Positions 17,630 to 27,819 are shown, counted from the first letter of the stretch. The stretch: 64,000 nucleotides of DNA from Pseudomonas sp. R4-35-07 (GCF_003852235.1 NZ_CP027732.1:2232001-2296000); one strand, 5' to 3'. The notes: generated by a model from the letters alone, not told the origin. Made by a program: numbers and translations.

Positions 17630-18762
17630 TGGTTACCTCTATACCCTCGGCCGGGCGCTCTCCTCAGCATCAACAGCAACTGCATATCAAGCGAGAAAGC
17701 CGAGAAGCGAAAGCGCAACAGTCTCAGGCAGCGGCCGAGAATGGAGCTGATTCCCAGATTGAGGACACCTCGCCAGGCGCGCAACTGCAAAAATTTATGC
17801 AGAGCGTTGATGAGCTTTCAACAGGGATGCGCAGTTTGTTGAATCGTCGTCGCTTTGAGAGCAAAGGAGAAAGTCTTAGCGATAGTTTTGAGCGTGTACT
17901 CGAAGAAGACCTTCTTCCGAGGGTCCAACAGATTTTAAGTATTGCCAAATCGGGCGGGCAGTCGCTTGAACTATTGCTTCAAAAAGCACGTAGCCTGTTC
18001 GCTGATGACAGCGACCTGGCGCTGGTTCTGAGTGAATTATTGCGGCGTCGAAATCTGGATAAGGCTCAGCGCAAACAGCTTGAGCAGATGCTGGAAACAT
18101 TGGTGGTCCAAGCGCCGCCCAAGCGTCTGCGGGCGGGTATCAATTGCGCGTTGAAGGCAAAACTGTTTGGCAAGGCAATGGCTCTCAAGCCGGGTTTTTT
18201 GCGCCAAAGCTACCGTGAGTTTCTTGAAAATGAACATGGGCCAGTCTTGGACTATGAAAATTGGATCGCGCTGTATGGTTATACGCAGCGTACCGTCGTG
18301 CTGGATTTTATCGAGGCGGCGCTGTTAACCGATATAGATGCTCAGGAACCGAGCTGTTCTAAAACTGAGTTTGGCGAGCTACTGAAGAAGCTGAATCAAC
18401 TCAAATGCCTACGCTCGGCTGATCTTCTATTCGTGGGACGGATGCTCGGAGACGAAATAACCAGGCGTTACAACGGCTGCGAGTCTGACTGGTTGCTGTT
18501 CCTTATTGGCTTGTTGCAGGCGCCCGAAGAGTTGGACGAATTGCTGTATGGAGTGCTAGGGGAGGCGGTGATTCTGGCTGAACCGCATCAACGCGCGGCT
18601 TTACTGGGGGCGGTGCGACGCGGATGTTCTCTTTTGCCGCCAGCTTTATACGAGGATGACGAGATACCTGGTTTGCTGCAAGAGCGGTTTGAGGTCTTGA
18701 TGAGCATCGCTTTTGAAACGGAAGTTTTAGCCCGGCGGCGCTGCTGCCCCGACAGTTTATAA
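17629..18762 (+). CDS. invE: T3SS gatekeeper SctW (InvE)
   Basis: This 377-aa protein of the InvE/MxiC/YopN gatekeeper family controls the order of secretion of translocators and effectors. The first about 60 residues are Gln/Ser/Ala-rich and likely disordered, holding the secretion signal. The rest is helical, with LDKAQRKQLEQMLETLVVQA and DEITRRYNGCESDWLLFLIG. The start is the ATG at 17629, overlapping the invG stop. The size and place between invG and invA match Salmonella InvE (372 aa). Confidence 0.9.
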   Translation: MVTSIPSAGRSPQHQQQLHIKRESREAKAQQSQAAAENGADSQIEDTSPGAQLQKFMQSVDELSTGMRSLLNRRRFESKGESLSDSFERVLEEDLLPRVQQILSIAKSGGQSLELLLQKARSLFADDSDLALVLSELLRRRNLDKAQRKQLEQMLETLVVQAPPKRLRAGINCALKAKLFGKAMALKPGFLRQSYREFLENEHGPVLDYENWIALYGYTQRTVVLDFIEAALLTDIDAQEPSCSKTEFGELLKKLNQLKCLRSADLLFVGRMLGDEITRRYNGCESDWLLFLIGLLQAPEELDELLYGVLGEAVILAEPHQRAALLGAVRRGCSLLPPALYEDDEIPGLLQERFEVLMSIAFETEVLARRRCCPDSL

Positions 18763-18782
18763 CGTGGAAGCACTACGCTCTT

Positions 18783-20837
18783 ATGCTTAATTCTTTGCTA
18801 CGCAATATTCAGTCGCGTCCGGAATTGTTGATCCTGACATTGATGATCATGATCATCGCCATGTTGATCATTCCATTGCCAACACCGTTGGTGGACTTTC
18901 TAATTGGCTTGAATATCGTCATTTCCATTTTGGTGTTCATGGGTTCTTTCTATATTGAGAGGATTCTTAATTACTCGACATTCCCTTCGTTGCTGTTGAT
19001 TACAACCTTGTTTCGCTTGGCGTTGTCCATCAGCACCAGTCGCTTGATTCTCACGCAGGCTGACGCAGGCGATATCGTTGCGTCGTTCGGCCAGTTTGTG
19101 ATTGGCGACAGCCTAGTGGTGGGGTTCGTCATTTTCTCAATTGTGACGGTGGTGCAGTTCATCGTCATTACAAAGGGTTCGGAGCGGGTTGCAGAGGTTG
19201 CAGCGCGGTTTTCCCTTGATGCGATGCCTGGCAAGCAAATGAGTATCGACGGCGATCTTAAGGCCGGGGCAATCACCTCTGACGAGGCGAGCGAACGAAG
19301 AAGTGTGCTGGAGCGTGAAAGTCAGCTGTATGGCTCATTTGACGGCGCCATGAAGTTTATCAAAGGCGATGCTATCGCCGGGATAATCATCATTTTCGTC
19401 AACTTCATCGGCGGTATCGCCGTCGGTATGGCGCAGCTGGGGATGGACCTTTCAACCGCGCTTTCGACATTCACCATGCTGACCATCGGCGATGGATTAG
19501 TCGCCCAAATACCGGCTTTGCTCATCGCTATCAGCGCTGGCTTTATTGTGACCCGCGTCAATGGTGATGATGCGAATCTAGGCCGAAACATTGTTGCCCA
19601 GGTACTTGGCCATCCATTTGTGATCGGCGTAACTGCGGTGTTGGCCCTGGCTGTAGGCTTGCTTCCTGGTTTCCCTACACTGACATTTGCCGTACTGGCA
19701 CTGGCGCTGGGGTTATTACTTTTTTTCCGTCACAGGGCTACGCTCAAGGCGCAGACCGGTACCTCATCCGATTCGGGTACGGCAGAGGGTAGTGCCAGAG
19801 AGGAAGGTGCACTGGGTTTGATCGAAGATTTGGAAGCCACTGCGAGTGAAACCGTTCCTCTTATTCTCTTGGTCGCACCGACGCAAATAGAAGACTTGCG
19901 CGTGCACCGCCTTGGAGAGCGCATACGTAGCCAGTTCTTTATCGATTATGGAGTGCGTATCCCCGACTTGAGCCTGCGAAGTGTCGAAAATATGCCCGTT
20001 GACCAAGTATGTGTACTGATCAACGAGGTGCGCGCAGATCAGTTCGATATTCATTTTGAGCGGTTGCGCGTCCTTAACCATTCTGATGAGCTTGAAGGTC
20101 TGGGGCTGGACCTTACGGTGGGTCAGGACAGTAATAAGCAGGTCTCGATTTGGGCGGGGATGGAAGACAAGACACGTCTCGTCGCGCTGGGTTACGACCT
20201 GAGGCCTGCCTACGATGAAACCTATCATTGCCTGGTTGCGCTTTTGGCGCGCAACGTCAACGAGTTCTTTGGCGTGCAGGAAACCAAGACATTACTTGAC
20301 CAGTTAGAGGCTAAATATCCCGACTTGCTCAAGGAAGTCTATCGGCATGCCAGCGTGCAGAAAATCGCTGAAATCCTACAGCGTTTGCTCTCTGAGCGTA
20401 TTTCAGTACGCAATATGAAGCTCATTTTGGAAAGCATCGCCCACTGGGCCTCTCGAGAAAAAGATGTATTGACGTTAGTGGAACACGTACGTGGGGCATT
20501 GGCGCGTTACATCAGTAATAAATTTACCGTGCAGGGTAAGTTGCGGGCCCTGATGTTATCGGCAGACTTTGAGGATGTAGTGCGTAAGGGCATTCGGCAA
20601 ACGTCAAATGGTTCTTTCCTAAACTTGGAGCCCACCGACAGTGATGGATTGTTGGATCGCCTTGTGCTGTCCATGGATCGAGTTAAAATTCCGCACAAGG
20701 ATATGGTGATTCTCTGTTCTGTCGACGTGCGTCGCTATATTAAGCGTCTCGTTGAAGCGCGTTATCGGGAATTAGATGTTATGTCCTTTGGTGAAATTTC
20801 CGATAGTGTGTCGGTTGATGTTCTACAACAGATATAA
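18783..20837 (+). CDS. invA: T3SS export-gate protein SctV (InvA)
   Basis: This 684-aa FHIPEP/FlhA-family export-gate protein has about eight membrane segments in residues 15-320. The family signature falls around RFSLDAMPGKQMSIDGDLKA. A linker at about 325-350 is followed by a cytoplasmic domain that forms the nonameric ring docking chaperone-substrate complexes. It is one residue shorter than Salmonella InvA (685). It lies between invE and the chaperone gene invB, as in SPI-1. Confidence 0.96.
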   Translation: MLNSLLRNIQSRPELLILTLMIMIIAMLIIPLPTPLVDFLIGLNIVISILVFMGSFYIERILNYSTFPSLLLITTLFRLALSISTSRLILTQADAGDIVASFGQFVIGDSLVVGFVIFSIVTVVQFIVITKGSERVAEVAARFSLDAMPGKQMSIDGDLKAGAITSDEASERRSVLERESQLYGSFDGAMKFIKGDAIAGIIIIFVNFIGGIAVGMAQLGMDLSTALSTFTMLTIGDGLVAQIPALLIAISAGFIVTRVNGDDANLGRNIVAQVLGHPFVIGVTAVLALAVGLLPGFPTLTFAVLALALGLLLFFRHRATLKAQTGTSSDSGTAEGSAREEGALGLIEDLEATASETVPLILLVAPTQIEDLRVHRLGERIRSQFFIDYGVRIPDLSLRSVENMPVDQVCVLINEVRADQFDIHFERLRVLNHSDELEGLGLDLTVGQDSNKQVSIWAGMEDKTRLVALGYDLRPAYDETYHCLVALLARNVNEFFGVQETKTLLDQLEAKYPDLLKEVYRHASVQKIAEILQRLLSERISVRNMKLILESIAHWASREKDVLTLVEHVRGALARYISNKFTVQGKLRALMLSADFEDVVRKGIRQTSNGSFLNLEPTDSDGLLDRLVLSMDRVKIPHKDMVILCSVDVRRYIKRLVEARYRELDVMSFGEISDSVSVDVLQQI

Positions 20838-20846
20838 GGATAAGTC

Positions 20847-21251
20847 ATGAATTTAGATATTGGTGTGCTCGTACGAGGAGCATTGGAACATAGTGGCTGT
20901 ACTGGGGGCCAGATCGGTAATTTTGATGGTTACTCTACTATTGCCTTGGAGCTGGACGGGCTGCCGAGCGTTTATATTGGTTCAGAAAATAATGACTTTT
21001 GGATCTGGTCTGAACTGGGTGAGTTTTCTGCTTCCCAGATATCCTACTGTTCGGATGCGCTGCTGACTGAGTTGATGCGTCCTTGCGACTATGCGCGTCC
21101 TCGGCAGGCACAGCTGCTGAATCTTGATGGTGTGTTGGAACTGCGAGTATTGCTCGGTGAGATGGCATTGGGCGATCCCCAACATATGGCCGCGGCGCTC
21201 GATCAATTCCTAGAAAGTCTTACAAATTGCAGTGAAGCTCTTCGTCAGTGA
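20847..21251 (+). CDS. invB: T3SS effector chaperone (InvB/Spa15)
   Basis: This 134-aa small acidic protein has the class IB T3SS chaperone features, including [20 protein letters not shown] and a C-terminal amphipathic helix [19 protein letters not shown]. In Salmonella, InvB binds SipA and other effectors near the N-terminus and brings them to the export gate. The SipA-like protein at 32.4 kb is its likely main client here. AAGGATAAG precedes the ATG. The stop overlaps the GTG start of invC. Confidence 0.9.
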   Translation: MNLDIGVLVRGALEHSGCTGGQIGNFDGYSTIALELDGLPSVYIGSENNDFWIWSELGEFSASQISYCSDALLTELMRPCDYARPRQAQLLNLDGVLELRVLLGEMALGDPQHMAAALDQFLESLTNCSEALRQ

Positions 21252-22540
21252 AGCGTAGGACAATACTGCGCTGCGGCGCTCATCCACAACGAGCCGCGGG
21301 GCCGATCCTAGAGGCGCGTTTACGCAATGTGGTTATTGGCGAGCTCTGTGAGGTGCGGCGACACTGGTTGGATGAGACGTCCGTCGCTAAGGCGCAAGTC
21401 ATAGGCTTTCGCGCGGATACGGTTTTACTGAGCCTGTTGGGTGAAGCGCGAGGTTTATCCCGCGAATCCATCTTATTGCCCACGGGAGGGGGCGCCCAGC
21501 TCAATTGCAGCGCGCAATTATTGGGCACGGTCATTGACGCCAGTGGTCAAGTTGTCGAACGTCTGTCGGAGCCGGCAAGCGGCAGGGAGAGCGTGCTTCT
21601 ACCACTGGATGCTGACCCTCCGCCTTACTTTCAGCGCCGATCAGTGCGTGAACCGCTGATAACCGGCATACGCACGATCGATGGCGTTTTAACCTGCGGT
21701 GTCGGGCAACGCGTGGGCATTTTTGCATCCGCCGGTTCGGGTAAGACTTCCTTGATGAATATGTTAATTGAACATTGTCAGGCGGATGTCTTCGTCATCG
21801 GTTTGATCGGCGAGCGAGGTCGTGAAGTGACGGAGTTTGTCGAGGCATTGCGCCTTTCACCCAAGCGCAGTCGCTGCATAGTCGTTTATGCAACCTCTGA
21901 TCAAGCATCCGTTGATCGCTGTAATGCTGCGCTGCTGGCAACCACCGTTGCCGAATACTTTCGCGATCAAGGGGGGAGGGTAGTGTTGTTCCAAGACTCC
22001 ATGACACGTTATGCCAGGGCTAGGCGAGACCTGGCACTGGCGGCGGGTGAGGCACCCGCTCGGCGGGGTTATCCAGCCTCTGTATTCGATTGTTTACCGC
22101 GCCTGCTGGAACGGCCAGGCGTAACAGAGAGCGGTAGCATCACGGCCTTTTGCACGGTACTGCTGGAAAGCGATGACGAACCTGATCCTATTGCTGAGGA
22201 GATCCGCTCTATCCTCGACGGTCATATCTACCTCAGCCGTACACTTGCGGAAAAAGGCCAGTACCCCGCGATCGATTTATTACGCAGTGCCAGTCGGGTT
22301 GCGGCTCAAGTTACTGATACCGACCATCAGCGCTTGGCAGCGAAATTGCGGGAGATGCTCGGGCGTCTTGACGATCTGCAGATACTGATCGATCTAGGCG
22401 AGTACAAGCCTGGGCTCGATGCTAAAAATGATTTCGTCATGGACCGTTCGGAGGCAATACGCGAATGGTTGTCCCAACCTATGGCTGAAGAGTGTGCGTG
22501 GAGCGAGACACTGGATAGTTTGCAACGCTTGGTGAGTTGA
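21248..22540 (+). CDS. invC: T3SS ATPase SctN (InvC/SpaL)
   Basis: This 430-aa F1-beta-like hexameric ATPase strips chaperones and unfolds substrates at the base of the apparatus. The Walker A motif is [17 protein letters not shown], the Walker B segment is [20 protein letters not shown], and [14 protein letters not shown] is also present. Length is equal to that of the family (431 in Salmonella). The start is a GTG that overlaps the invB stop. An 86-bp gap separates it from spaM. Confidence 0.96.
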   Translation: MKRRTILRCGAHPQRAAGPILEARLRNVVIGELCEVRRHWLDETSVAKAQVIGFRADTVLLSLLGEARGLSRESILLPTGGGAQLNCSAQLLGTVIDASGQVVERLSEPASGRESVLLPLDADPPPYFQRRSVREPLITGIRTIDGVLTCGVGQRVGIFASAGSGKTSLMNMLIEHCQADVFVIGLIGERGREVTEFVEALRLSPKRSRCIVVYATSDQASVDRCNAALLATTVAEYFRDQGGRVVLFQDSMTRYARARRDLALAAGEAPARRGYPASVFDCLPRLLERPGVTESGSITAFCTVLLESDDEPDPIAEEIRSILDGHIYLSRTLAEKGQYPAIDLLRSASRVAAQVTDTDHQRLAAKLREMLGRLDDLQILIDLGEYKPGLDAKNDFVMDRSEAIREWLSQPMAEECAWSETLDSLQRLVS

Positions 22541-22626
22541 TGTTCCCCAATCAATATCCAATCAAGACTTAAAGCGGCTTGACCCCCCAGTATTAGCTGC
22601 CGAGAAAGGCGGATACAGGAGCAGCT

Positions 22627-23082
22627 GTGAGCCATATTCATGGTATGACCCGCTTGCTGCGAGGTGTGGCGCAGCGCCAACGGCGCCACGAGGCCAACAT
22701 GGCTCGGATTAGTGAGCGCATAACGCGTCTTTCAAGGCAAGTAGATGAAATGGATGAGCGTGTATGTAGTTTGAAGGCGTTATTAGCTTCTCATGATCCG
22801 AGCTCAAAACGGCTGGACAGGGGAGAGCTGTTCGAGGTCCAGCGCCGCCAAGCAGTTATTCGTCGCCAGATGCATGTGCTCGCCTTAGAGCGTTCTCGGT
22901 TGCTGGCCGATAAGCAGATAGTAGAACCGGAACTGGCCAACGCCCGTGAAGCGTACCTAGTGTGTGTGAAAAAGCAGCAGAAATACCAACATCGGCTGGT
23001 GCAACTTAAGCGTGCGCGTAGGCTCGCCGCATTGTGCCGTGATGAACTAGAACAGGAGGAGCTAACCCCATGGGCGAAGTAA
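22627..23082 (+). CDS. spaM: T3SS stalk protein SctO (SpaM/InvI)
   Basis: This 151-aa, almost entirely coiled-coil protein (LRGVAQRQRRHEANMARISE...ITRLSRQVDEMDERVCSL) has the size and position of SpaM/InvI, the ATPase central stalk related to FliJ. Sequence conservation in this family is weak, so the assignment rests on context and coiled-coil form. The GTG start at 22627 has AGGAGC four bases upstream. The end overlaps spaN by 13 bases. Confidence 0.88.
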   Translation: MSHIHGMTRLLRGVAQRQRRHEANMARISERITRLSRQVDEMDERVCSLKALLASHDPSSKRLDRGELFEVQRRQAVIRRQMHVLALERSRLLADKQIVEPELANAREAYLVCVKKQQKYQHRLVQLKRARRLAALCRDELEQEELTPWAK

Positions 23083-24068
23083 ATATCCCCCCGTCCCTCA
23101 GCATTAAAGTGGTCCCACTGTCTGTTGAGGATGACGCTATTGCGGATCAGCTCGACCAAGCTCTAGAGTTCGCAGTTAGGGAGGATGACTTGATAAAAGA
23201 CCAAGTTGATCAACTGCCGGAAACATTGAGAGCGCTGTTGGCGCATGTCCCTGTTGTCTTCGCGGGCGGCGACCAAAATATGCTGGATAAGGCGCAAAAA
23301 GTACAGGTGAGTGTCGATGTACAAAAGAGTCCATTGAGCTCGATAAAAGCACCGGCAAATACGCAAGCACTGGAATCAGATGTTCACCACTCAAAGTTCG
23401 CAGTAGATTCGTTCCAACAGGTGGAGAGCCCAGCGCCGCGCTTGAAGTTTCATCGGCCAGCGCTTGAAGGTTTTGTAGAGGCGGGCGCTGCCGCCTCTAA
23501 GGTGAAAAGGATCGCCGTGGAAAAGCCAGTACATGAGCGAGTTTCGGCAGCGATACCAGTAATGAATGGCCCGGTGGAACGGGCATCGGGTGACCAGGTG
23601 GTTATTCACCAAGGCCTCGACGTCTGGAGCTTAGCCACAGCGCAAACCGCGACTAATGACACCCCATCACAACCTGAGCTTGTCCAGTCGATCCCTGCTG
23701 CGCGGTCAGGCGCTTACTTGAGTATTGGAAGTACTCCCTCCGAAATCGTCGGGCCTCAGCCGCGTACGCAGCTCCCAGGGGAGCAGCGCATACAAACGGA
23801 AGCTGCACCGATCGAAGGGGGGAGCAAACTCGTTTATGAGTTCAACTCTCCAAAAGCGTTTGGCCAAGTGGTGGTGCAACGACAGGAGCATGATTCCGGC
23901 ATGCGGCTACAGATCAGTAGCAATGATCCAGGGCTTCATCGTGAGCTATTACACCACTTTCCGGCGGCGCGTGAGCCCTCCTGGCGATTGACTCAGGATC
24001 AAGGCCAGGGCGGAGGAAACGGGCATCGCTACGAAGAAGAAGAGTCGGCCGAGGAGCAAAGCGGATGA
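23070..24068 (+). CDS. spaN: T3SS needle-length regulator SctP (SpaN/InvJ)
   Basis: This 332-aa protein is hydrophilic and probably disordered for most of its length, with a more compact C-terminal part (about residues 255-315: LVYEFNSPKAFGQVVVQRQE, RLQISSNDPGLHRELLHHF). This matches the ruler/substrate-switch proteins SpaN/InvJ, which act with SpaS to stop needle export. The family is poorly conserved and the name comes mainly from gene order. It overlaps spaM upstream and spaO downstream. Confidence 0.87.
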   Translation: MGEVNIPPSLSIKVVPLSVEDDAIADQLDQALEFAVREDDLIKDQVDQLPETLRALLAHVPVVFAGGDQNMLDKAQKVQVSVDVQKSPLSSIKAPANTQALESDVHHSKFAVDSFQQVESPAPRLKFHRPALEGFVEAGAAASKVKRIAVEKPVHERVSAAIPVMNGPVERASGDQVVIHQGLDVWSLATAQTATNDTPSQPELVQSIPAARSGAYLSIGSTPSEIVGPQPRTQLPGEQRIQTEAAPIEGGSKLVYEFNSPKAFGQVVVQRQEHDSGMRLQISSNDPGLHRELLHHFPAAREPSWRLTQDQGQGGGNGHRYEEEESAEEQSG

Positions 24069-24982
24069 GACAATTGTCCTTGCGTCGTTACGATCCGAAA
24101 GAGCGCAACGACGAGCGTCTACTTGCACTTTGGGGTTCTGCTGGTAATGAGTTGAAGGCCGCTTCACTGTGCTCTGCTACGCAGTATTTGCATTTCGAGG
24201 CCGAGGCGCTGCAAGGCCGCTGGCGTGGTCTGTTGGAACCCCGTGAATGGCTGGCTGCGGCAGTACCTGGCCTCGCAGGCTATGCGCCGCAGGGGGTAAC
24301 TAACGAACGTATTGTTGAATTATTTGCTGCATCGCCCCAACCGCTGGACTTGCCGTTTAATGAGTTGGCGATTAAACGTGTTATTTCGTGCGAGATACAA
24401 AGAGGAGCGGACTACGGCGTTAAAAAATTACCCAGTATACAGACCCCATTTGGTCAACTTTGGTTATCGGCCTTGCCTGAGATATTCACACCGATGAATA
24501 ACTCGCTTGAGCGCAGACTAACGAAATTATCTTTTCCTATAAGTGTGGTACTTGGCTATACCGACGTGAGTATGCCCATCCTGCGTCGATTGGCTAAGGG
24601 CGGCGTACTGTTACTGGCCGATAAGGCGCAATACTTCACCATGGCGGGCCGTCGCCTTGGCCACTTTGATCTAACCGGAGAGGGAATACACGTGCACACG
24701 CTCGAAAAGACACATGAAAAAAACAGGCTTAATTCGGTCGTTGATCTGGGGCATTTACCGGTGCGCCTGGAGTTTGTGCTGCAAGAAAGCGTACTTGACC
24801 TCAGCGAGCTGAAAGCACTGAACGAAGGAGGGATTCTGCCCCTCGTGCCAGGTGCTGAGCGGAGTGTTGAGCTGCGAGCCAATGGCCTTCGCTTGGCGCG
24901 AGGAGAATTAGTTCAACTCGATGGCAGCCTGGGCGTTGAGTTAATGGAGTTGTTTATTGAAGGTAACGAGCATGTCGAATGA
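24065..24982 (+). CDS. spaO: T3SS sorting-platform protein SctQ (SpaO)
   Basis: This 305-aa cytoplasmic sorting-platform (C-ring analogue) protein is nearly the same length as Salmonella SpaO (303). The C-terminal SPOA-type domain is visible as LPVRLEFVLQESVLDLSELK...ANGLRLARGELVQLDGSLGV. It overlaps spaN by ATGA and spaP by 11 bases. A strong internal start at codon 210 is described separately and would give a short second product. Confidence 0.93.
   Translation: MRQLSLRRYDPKERNDERLLALWGSAGNELKAASLCSATQYLHFEAEALQGRWRGLLEPREWLAAAVPGLAGYAPQGVTNERIVELFAASPQPLDLPFNELAIKRVISCEIQRGADYGVKKLPSIQTPFGQLWLSALPEIFTPMNNSLERRLTKLSFPISVVLGYTDVSMPILRRLAKGGVLLLADKAQYFTMAGRRLGHFDLTGEGIHVHTLEKTHEKNRLNSVVDLGHLPVRLEFVLQESVLDLSELKALNEGGILPLVPGAERSVELRANGLRLARGELVQLDGSLGVELMELFIEGNEHVE
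24692..24982 (+). CDS. spaO: Probable internal translation product SpaO-C (SctQ-C)
   Basis: In frame with spaO, a GTG at 24692 (codon 210) is preceded by GGAGAGGG at 24677-24684 with seven-base spacing, a far better ribosome site than that of many genes here. It would yield a 96-aa C-terminal domain protein. Salmonella SpaO and Yersinia YscQ make such a short form from an internal GTG or ATG at nearly the same place, and it joins the sorting platform. The match in position supports a conserved dual product. Confidence 0.7.
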   Translation: MHTLEKTHEKNRLNSVVDLGHLPVRLEFVLQESVLDLSELKALNEGGILPLVPGAERSVELRANGLRLARGELVQLDGSLGVELMELFIEGNEHVE

Positions 24983-25643
24983 CATCTCAATGATTGCACT
25001 GCTGTCGTTCGCGACACTGTTGCCATTTCTGATTGCGTCAGGAACCTGCTATATAAAGTTTTCGATCGTTTTCGTCATGCTGCGTAACGCCTTAGGGTTG
25101 CAACAAGTACCCTCAAATATGACATTGAACGGCGTCGCGTTGCTGCTCTCGTTTTTCGTAATGATGCCAGTGGTGCATTCAGCTTATAGCTATTACCAGG
25201 AGCACCCGGTTAGTTTCAACAGCGTCGACGCAGTCGTCGAGTTCACCGATACCGGTCTGCAGGAATACCGTGTCTATTTGGAAAAACACACCGATCCTGA
25301 GTTAACGCAATTTTTTGAACGCGCCCAGCTTGAGCGAGAGGATCGAGTAGAGAGAGAGCAAGGTTATGCCGACGCCGAGGCGCCGCGTGCCTCTTTATTT
25401 TCGTTGTTGCCAGCTTATGCGCTAAGCGAAATAAAAAGTGCCTTTAAAATCGGATTTTATTTGTATCTTCCCTTTGTCATTGTTGATCTTGTAATTTCAA
25501 GTATCTTGCTGGCATTGGGGATGATGATGATGAGTCCGGTAATTATATCGGTCCCGATAAAGCTCATTCTATTCGTTGCATTGGATGGCTGGACCCTGCT
25601 TTCCACAGGGCTAATTGGTCAATATCTTGAATTGACTTTTTAG
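24972..25643 (+). CDS. spaP: T3SS export-gate protein SctR (SpaP)
   Basis: This 223-aa FliP-family core export protein of the inner membrane has about four membrane segments and the family block [20 protein letters not shown] followed by [20 protein letters not shown]. SctR, SctS and SctT form the entry pore of the secretion channel. The ATG at 24972 has GAAGG upstream and overlaps the end of spaO, indicating coupling. Length matches Salmonella SpaP (224). Confidence 0.95.
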   Translation: MSNDISMIALLSFATLLPFLIASGTCYIKFSIVFVMLRNALGLQQVPSNMTLNGVALLLSFFVMMPVVHSAYSYYQEHPVSFNSVDAVVEFTDTGLQEYRVYLEKHTDPELTQFFERAQLEREDRVEREQGYADAEAPRASLFSLLPAYALSEIKSAFKIGFYLYLPFVIVDLVISSILLALGMMMMSPVIISVPIKLILFVALDGWTLLSTGLIGQYLELTF

Positions 25644-25654
25644 GGAGACGCCCA

Positions 25655-25918
25655 ATGAACGATTTGGTATTTGTCGGGAACAAAACGCTTTATTTGATCC
25701 TCATGCTTTCTGCCCCTCCCGTGATTGCCGCGACGGTGGTGGGGTTGCTGGTTGGTTTGTTCCAGACAGTGACCCAGTTGCAAGAACAGACGCTCCCCTT
25801 CGGTTTCAAATTGCTGACGGTCAGTTTATGTATGTTTATGTTGTCTGGCTGGTACGGGCAAACGTTGCTCAACTTTTCTCGTGAAGCGTTCCGCTTGGCG
25901 TTGCGCCATACAGGTTAA
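25655..25918 (+). CDS. spaQ: T3SS export-gate protein SctS (SpaQ)
   Basis: This 87-aa protein has two membrane helices joined by the conserved loop [20 protein letters not shown], typical of the FliQ/SpaQ family (Salmonella SpaQ is 86 aa). It is part of the SctRST export pore. AGGGAGACG lies just before the ATG. It is four bases from spaR. Confidence 0.95.
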   Translation: MNDLVFVGNKTLYLILMLSAPPVIAATVVGLLVGLFQTVTQLQEQTLPFGFKLLTVSLCMFMLSGWYGQTLLNFSREAFRLALRHTG

Positions 25919-25921
25919 TGT

Positions 25922-26698
25922 ATGGTATTGCCCTTATTCTTCGATTTACATCTCTGGTTGGCCGGGGCGGCCCTTGGGTTTGCACGATTGGCCCCGGTGT
26001 TTTTCATGCTGCCATTCCTCAATAGCGGTGTGCTATCCGGTGTGGCTCGTAACGCTGTAATTGTGCTGGTGGCATTTGCGCTTTGGCCGTATTCCGCTGC
26101 TGAGTTGCCGGCCATGGATAGCTTGCACTACATGGGGTTGATGCTGCGTGAGGCAGGCGTCGGCGTGCTCCTCGGCTGCTTGCTTTGCTGGCCGTTCTGG
26201 GCATTGCATGCCCTCGGTTGTCTGATTGATAACCAGCGCGGGGCCATGCTGAGCAGTACTGTAGACCCCGCTAATGGTGTGGATACCTCAGAACTGGCGA
26301 ACTTCTTCAATTTATTTGCAGCGGCGGTTTACCTTGAAGGTGGCGGCTTGCTGCTGATGGTTGAAACGTTGAAAGCAAGTTATCAGCTCTGCGATCCTTT
26401 GGGGGCATGCCTGCCTGGCCTCCCGCCTGTATTAGGAATGCTTGACGGCTTGGTCACCCGTAGCCTGTTATTGAGTGCACCCGTCGTAACCGTACTATTG
26501 CTCAGTGAAGTCGTGCTCGGCTTGTTGTCGCGTTTTGCACCTCAGATGAACGCTTTCTCAGTGTCGCTGACGATTAAAGGCAGTATCGCACTATTGATGG
26601 TTCTGTTGTATTTCGGTGCTTACTTGCCAGATGAAATTCTCCGACTCGCTCATAATTCACTTGGGTTTGCTTCTTGGATAGACGCGGGAGTCGATTAA
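25922..26698 (+). CDS. spaR: T3SS export-gate protein SctT (SpaR)
   Basis: This 258-aa FliR/SpaR-family inner-membrane protein has about six membrane segments and conserved stretches such as GFARLAPVFFMLPFL and DNQRGAMLSSTVDPANGVDT. It completes the SctRST pore. Its TAA is followed immediately by the spaS ATG. Length is near Salmonella SpaR (263). Confidence 0.94.
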   Translation: MVLPLFFDLHLWLAGAALGFARLAPVFFMLPFLNSGVLSGVARNAVIVLVAFALWPYSAAELPAMDSLHYMGLMLREAGVGVLLGCLLCWPFWALHALGCLIDNQRGAMLSSTVDPANGVDTSELANFFNLFAAAVYLEGGGLLLMVETLKASYQLCDPLGACLPGLPPVLGMLDGLVTRSLLLSAPVVTVLLLSEVVLGLLSRFAPQMNAFSVSLTIKGSIALLMVLLYFGAYLPDEILRLAHNSLGFASWIDAGVD

Positions 26699-27730
26699 AT
26701 GTCTGCGTCTTCAAAAACCGAGAAGCCCACAGCAAAACGCCTACGGGACGCGGCAAAGCGCGGCCAGACATTTAAGTCCAAAGACTTGGTGACTACCTGT
26801 TTGATGCTGTGCGGCATTGCCTTTTTAGTGGGCAGCGTATCGTTGCTGGAATTAATGGCGCTCTACCGGCGCTATATTCAAAGCGGTTTCAGCCTGGACC
26901 CATCGGTCTATATAATGGGGCTTGCTTTACACGCGTTTAAAGTTGTGGCGCCTATCATACTGGTTTGCTTGCTTGCATCCGGCCTGCCGAGTTTATTGCT
27001 CAGCGGGTTCCAGTTAGCCTCCGAAGCGCTGAAGTTGAACCTGGGGGCCCTCAACCCAGTAAATGGTTTTAAAAAGCTATTCAGCCTGCGTACCGTCAAG
27101 GAAGCGATTAAATCGCTGTTATACCTCATCAGCTTTGTTGTCGCGGTAAGCGTTACTTGGCAGGTTGTACGTGATCGGATTTTTTCGCTCGTCTATGCGC
27201 CTATCGGTGGGCTATTTGCCGTATGGGGTAGTCTCTTACTCTCGTTGATGCTGATATGGCTCGCCTGCATTCTGCTGATCGTACTGTTGGATATGCTGAT
27301 CGAATATTTCCTGTTCATCAAGGAACATCGAATGGATAAGCAGTCGGTAAAAAATGAGCATAAGGAGCAAGAAGGCAGCCCTGAAACGAAAGGTCGGCGC
27401 CGGGAACTGCATCGAGAGTTACTGTCCGAGCAGATCAAGTCAGATATACGCAACTCCAAGGTAGTCATTGCTAACCCTACCCATATTGCGGTGGGTATTT
27501 ATATGAACCCAGAAGTACTGCCCATTCCTTTTATCTCCGTGATGGAAACCAATCAGCGAGCCTTGGCGGTGCGTGGTTATGCTGAAAAAGTGGGGGTGCC
27601 AGTGGTGGCTGATGTGGCGTTGGCGCGGCGTATCTTCAAAACGCACACGCGTTACAGCCTGATCAAACTGGACGAGGTCGAGCAAGTGCTGCGGCTGTTG
27701 CTGTGGCTTGAGCAGGTGGAAAACGCCTGA
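26699..27730 (+). CDS. spaS: T3SS autoprotease/switch protein SctU (SpaS)
   Basis: This 343-aa FlhB/SpaS-family protein starts with TEKPTAKRLRDAAKRGQTFK, followed by four membrane segments and a cytoplasmic domain. The autocleavage site NPTH is present with Asn at residue 259 (codon 27473), matching the Salmonella site. Cleavage between Asn and Pro permits the switch from needle to translocator export, together with SpaN. It is the last gene of the spa block; sicA follows after 89 bp. Confidence 0.96.
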   Translation: MSASSKTEKPTAKRLRDAAKRGQTFKSKDLVTTCLMLCGIAFLVGSVSLLELMALYRRYIQSGFSLDPSVYIMGLALHAFKVVAPIILVCLLASGLPSLLLSGFQLASEALKLNLGALNPVNGFKKLFSLRTVKEAIKSLLYLISFVVAVSVTWQVVRDRIFSLVYAPIGGLFAVWGSLLLSLMLIWLACILLIVLLDMLIEYFLFIKEHRMDKQSVKNEHKEQEGSPETKGRRRELHRELLSEQIKSDIRNSKVVIANPTHIAVGIYMNPEVLPIPFISVMETNQRALAVRGYAEKVGVPVVADVALARRIFKTHTRYSLIKLDEVEQVLRLLLWLEQVENA

Positions 27731-27819
27731 GCCCTACGTATGAGTGATTTGTGAATGAACCAAAAGCTAGAGCTTGGCTTAATGAACCTGTCCGGCGAAC
27801 CGGCAAAGGAGTTACGTAA

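Noticed and set aside
27731..27819. TTTC array upstream of sicA
   Set aside because: The gap was examined for the 21-bp TTTC pattern and does not contain it; sicA is probably read from the upstream operon or an InvF-dependent promoter not recognisable by eye.
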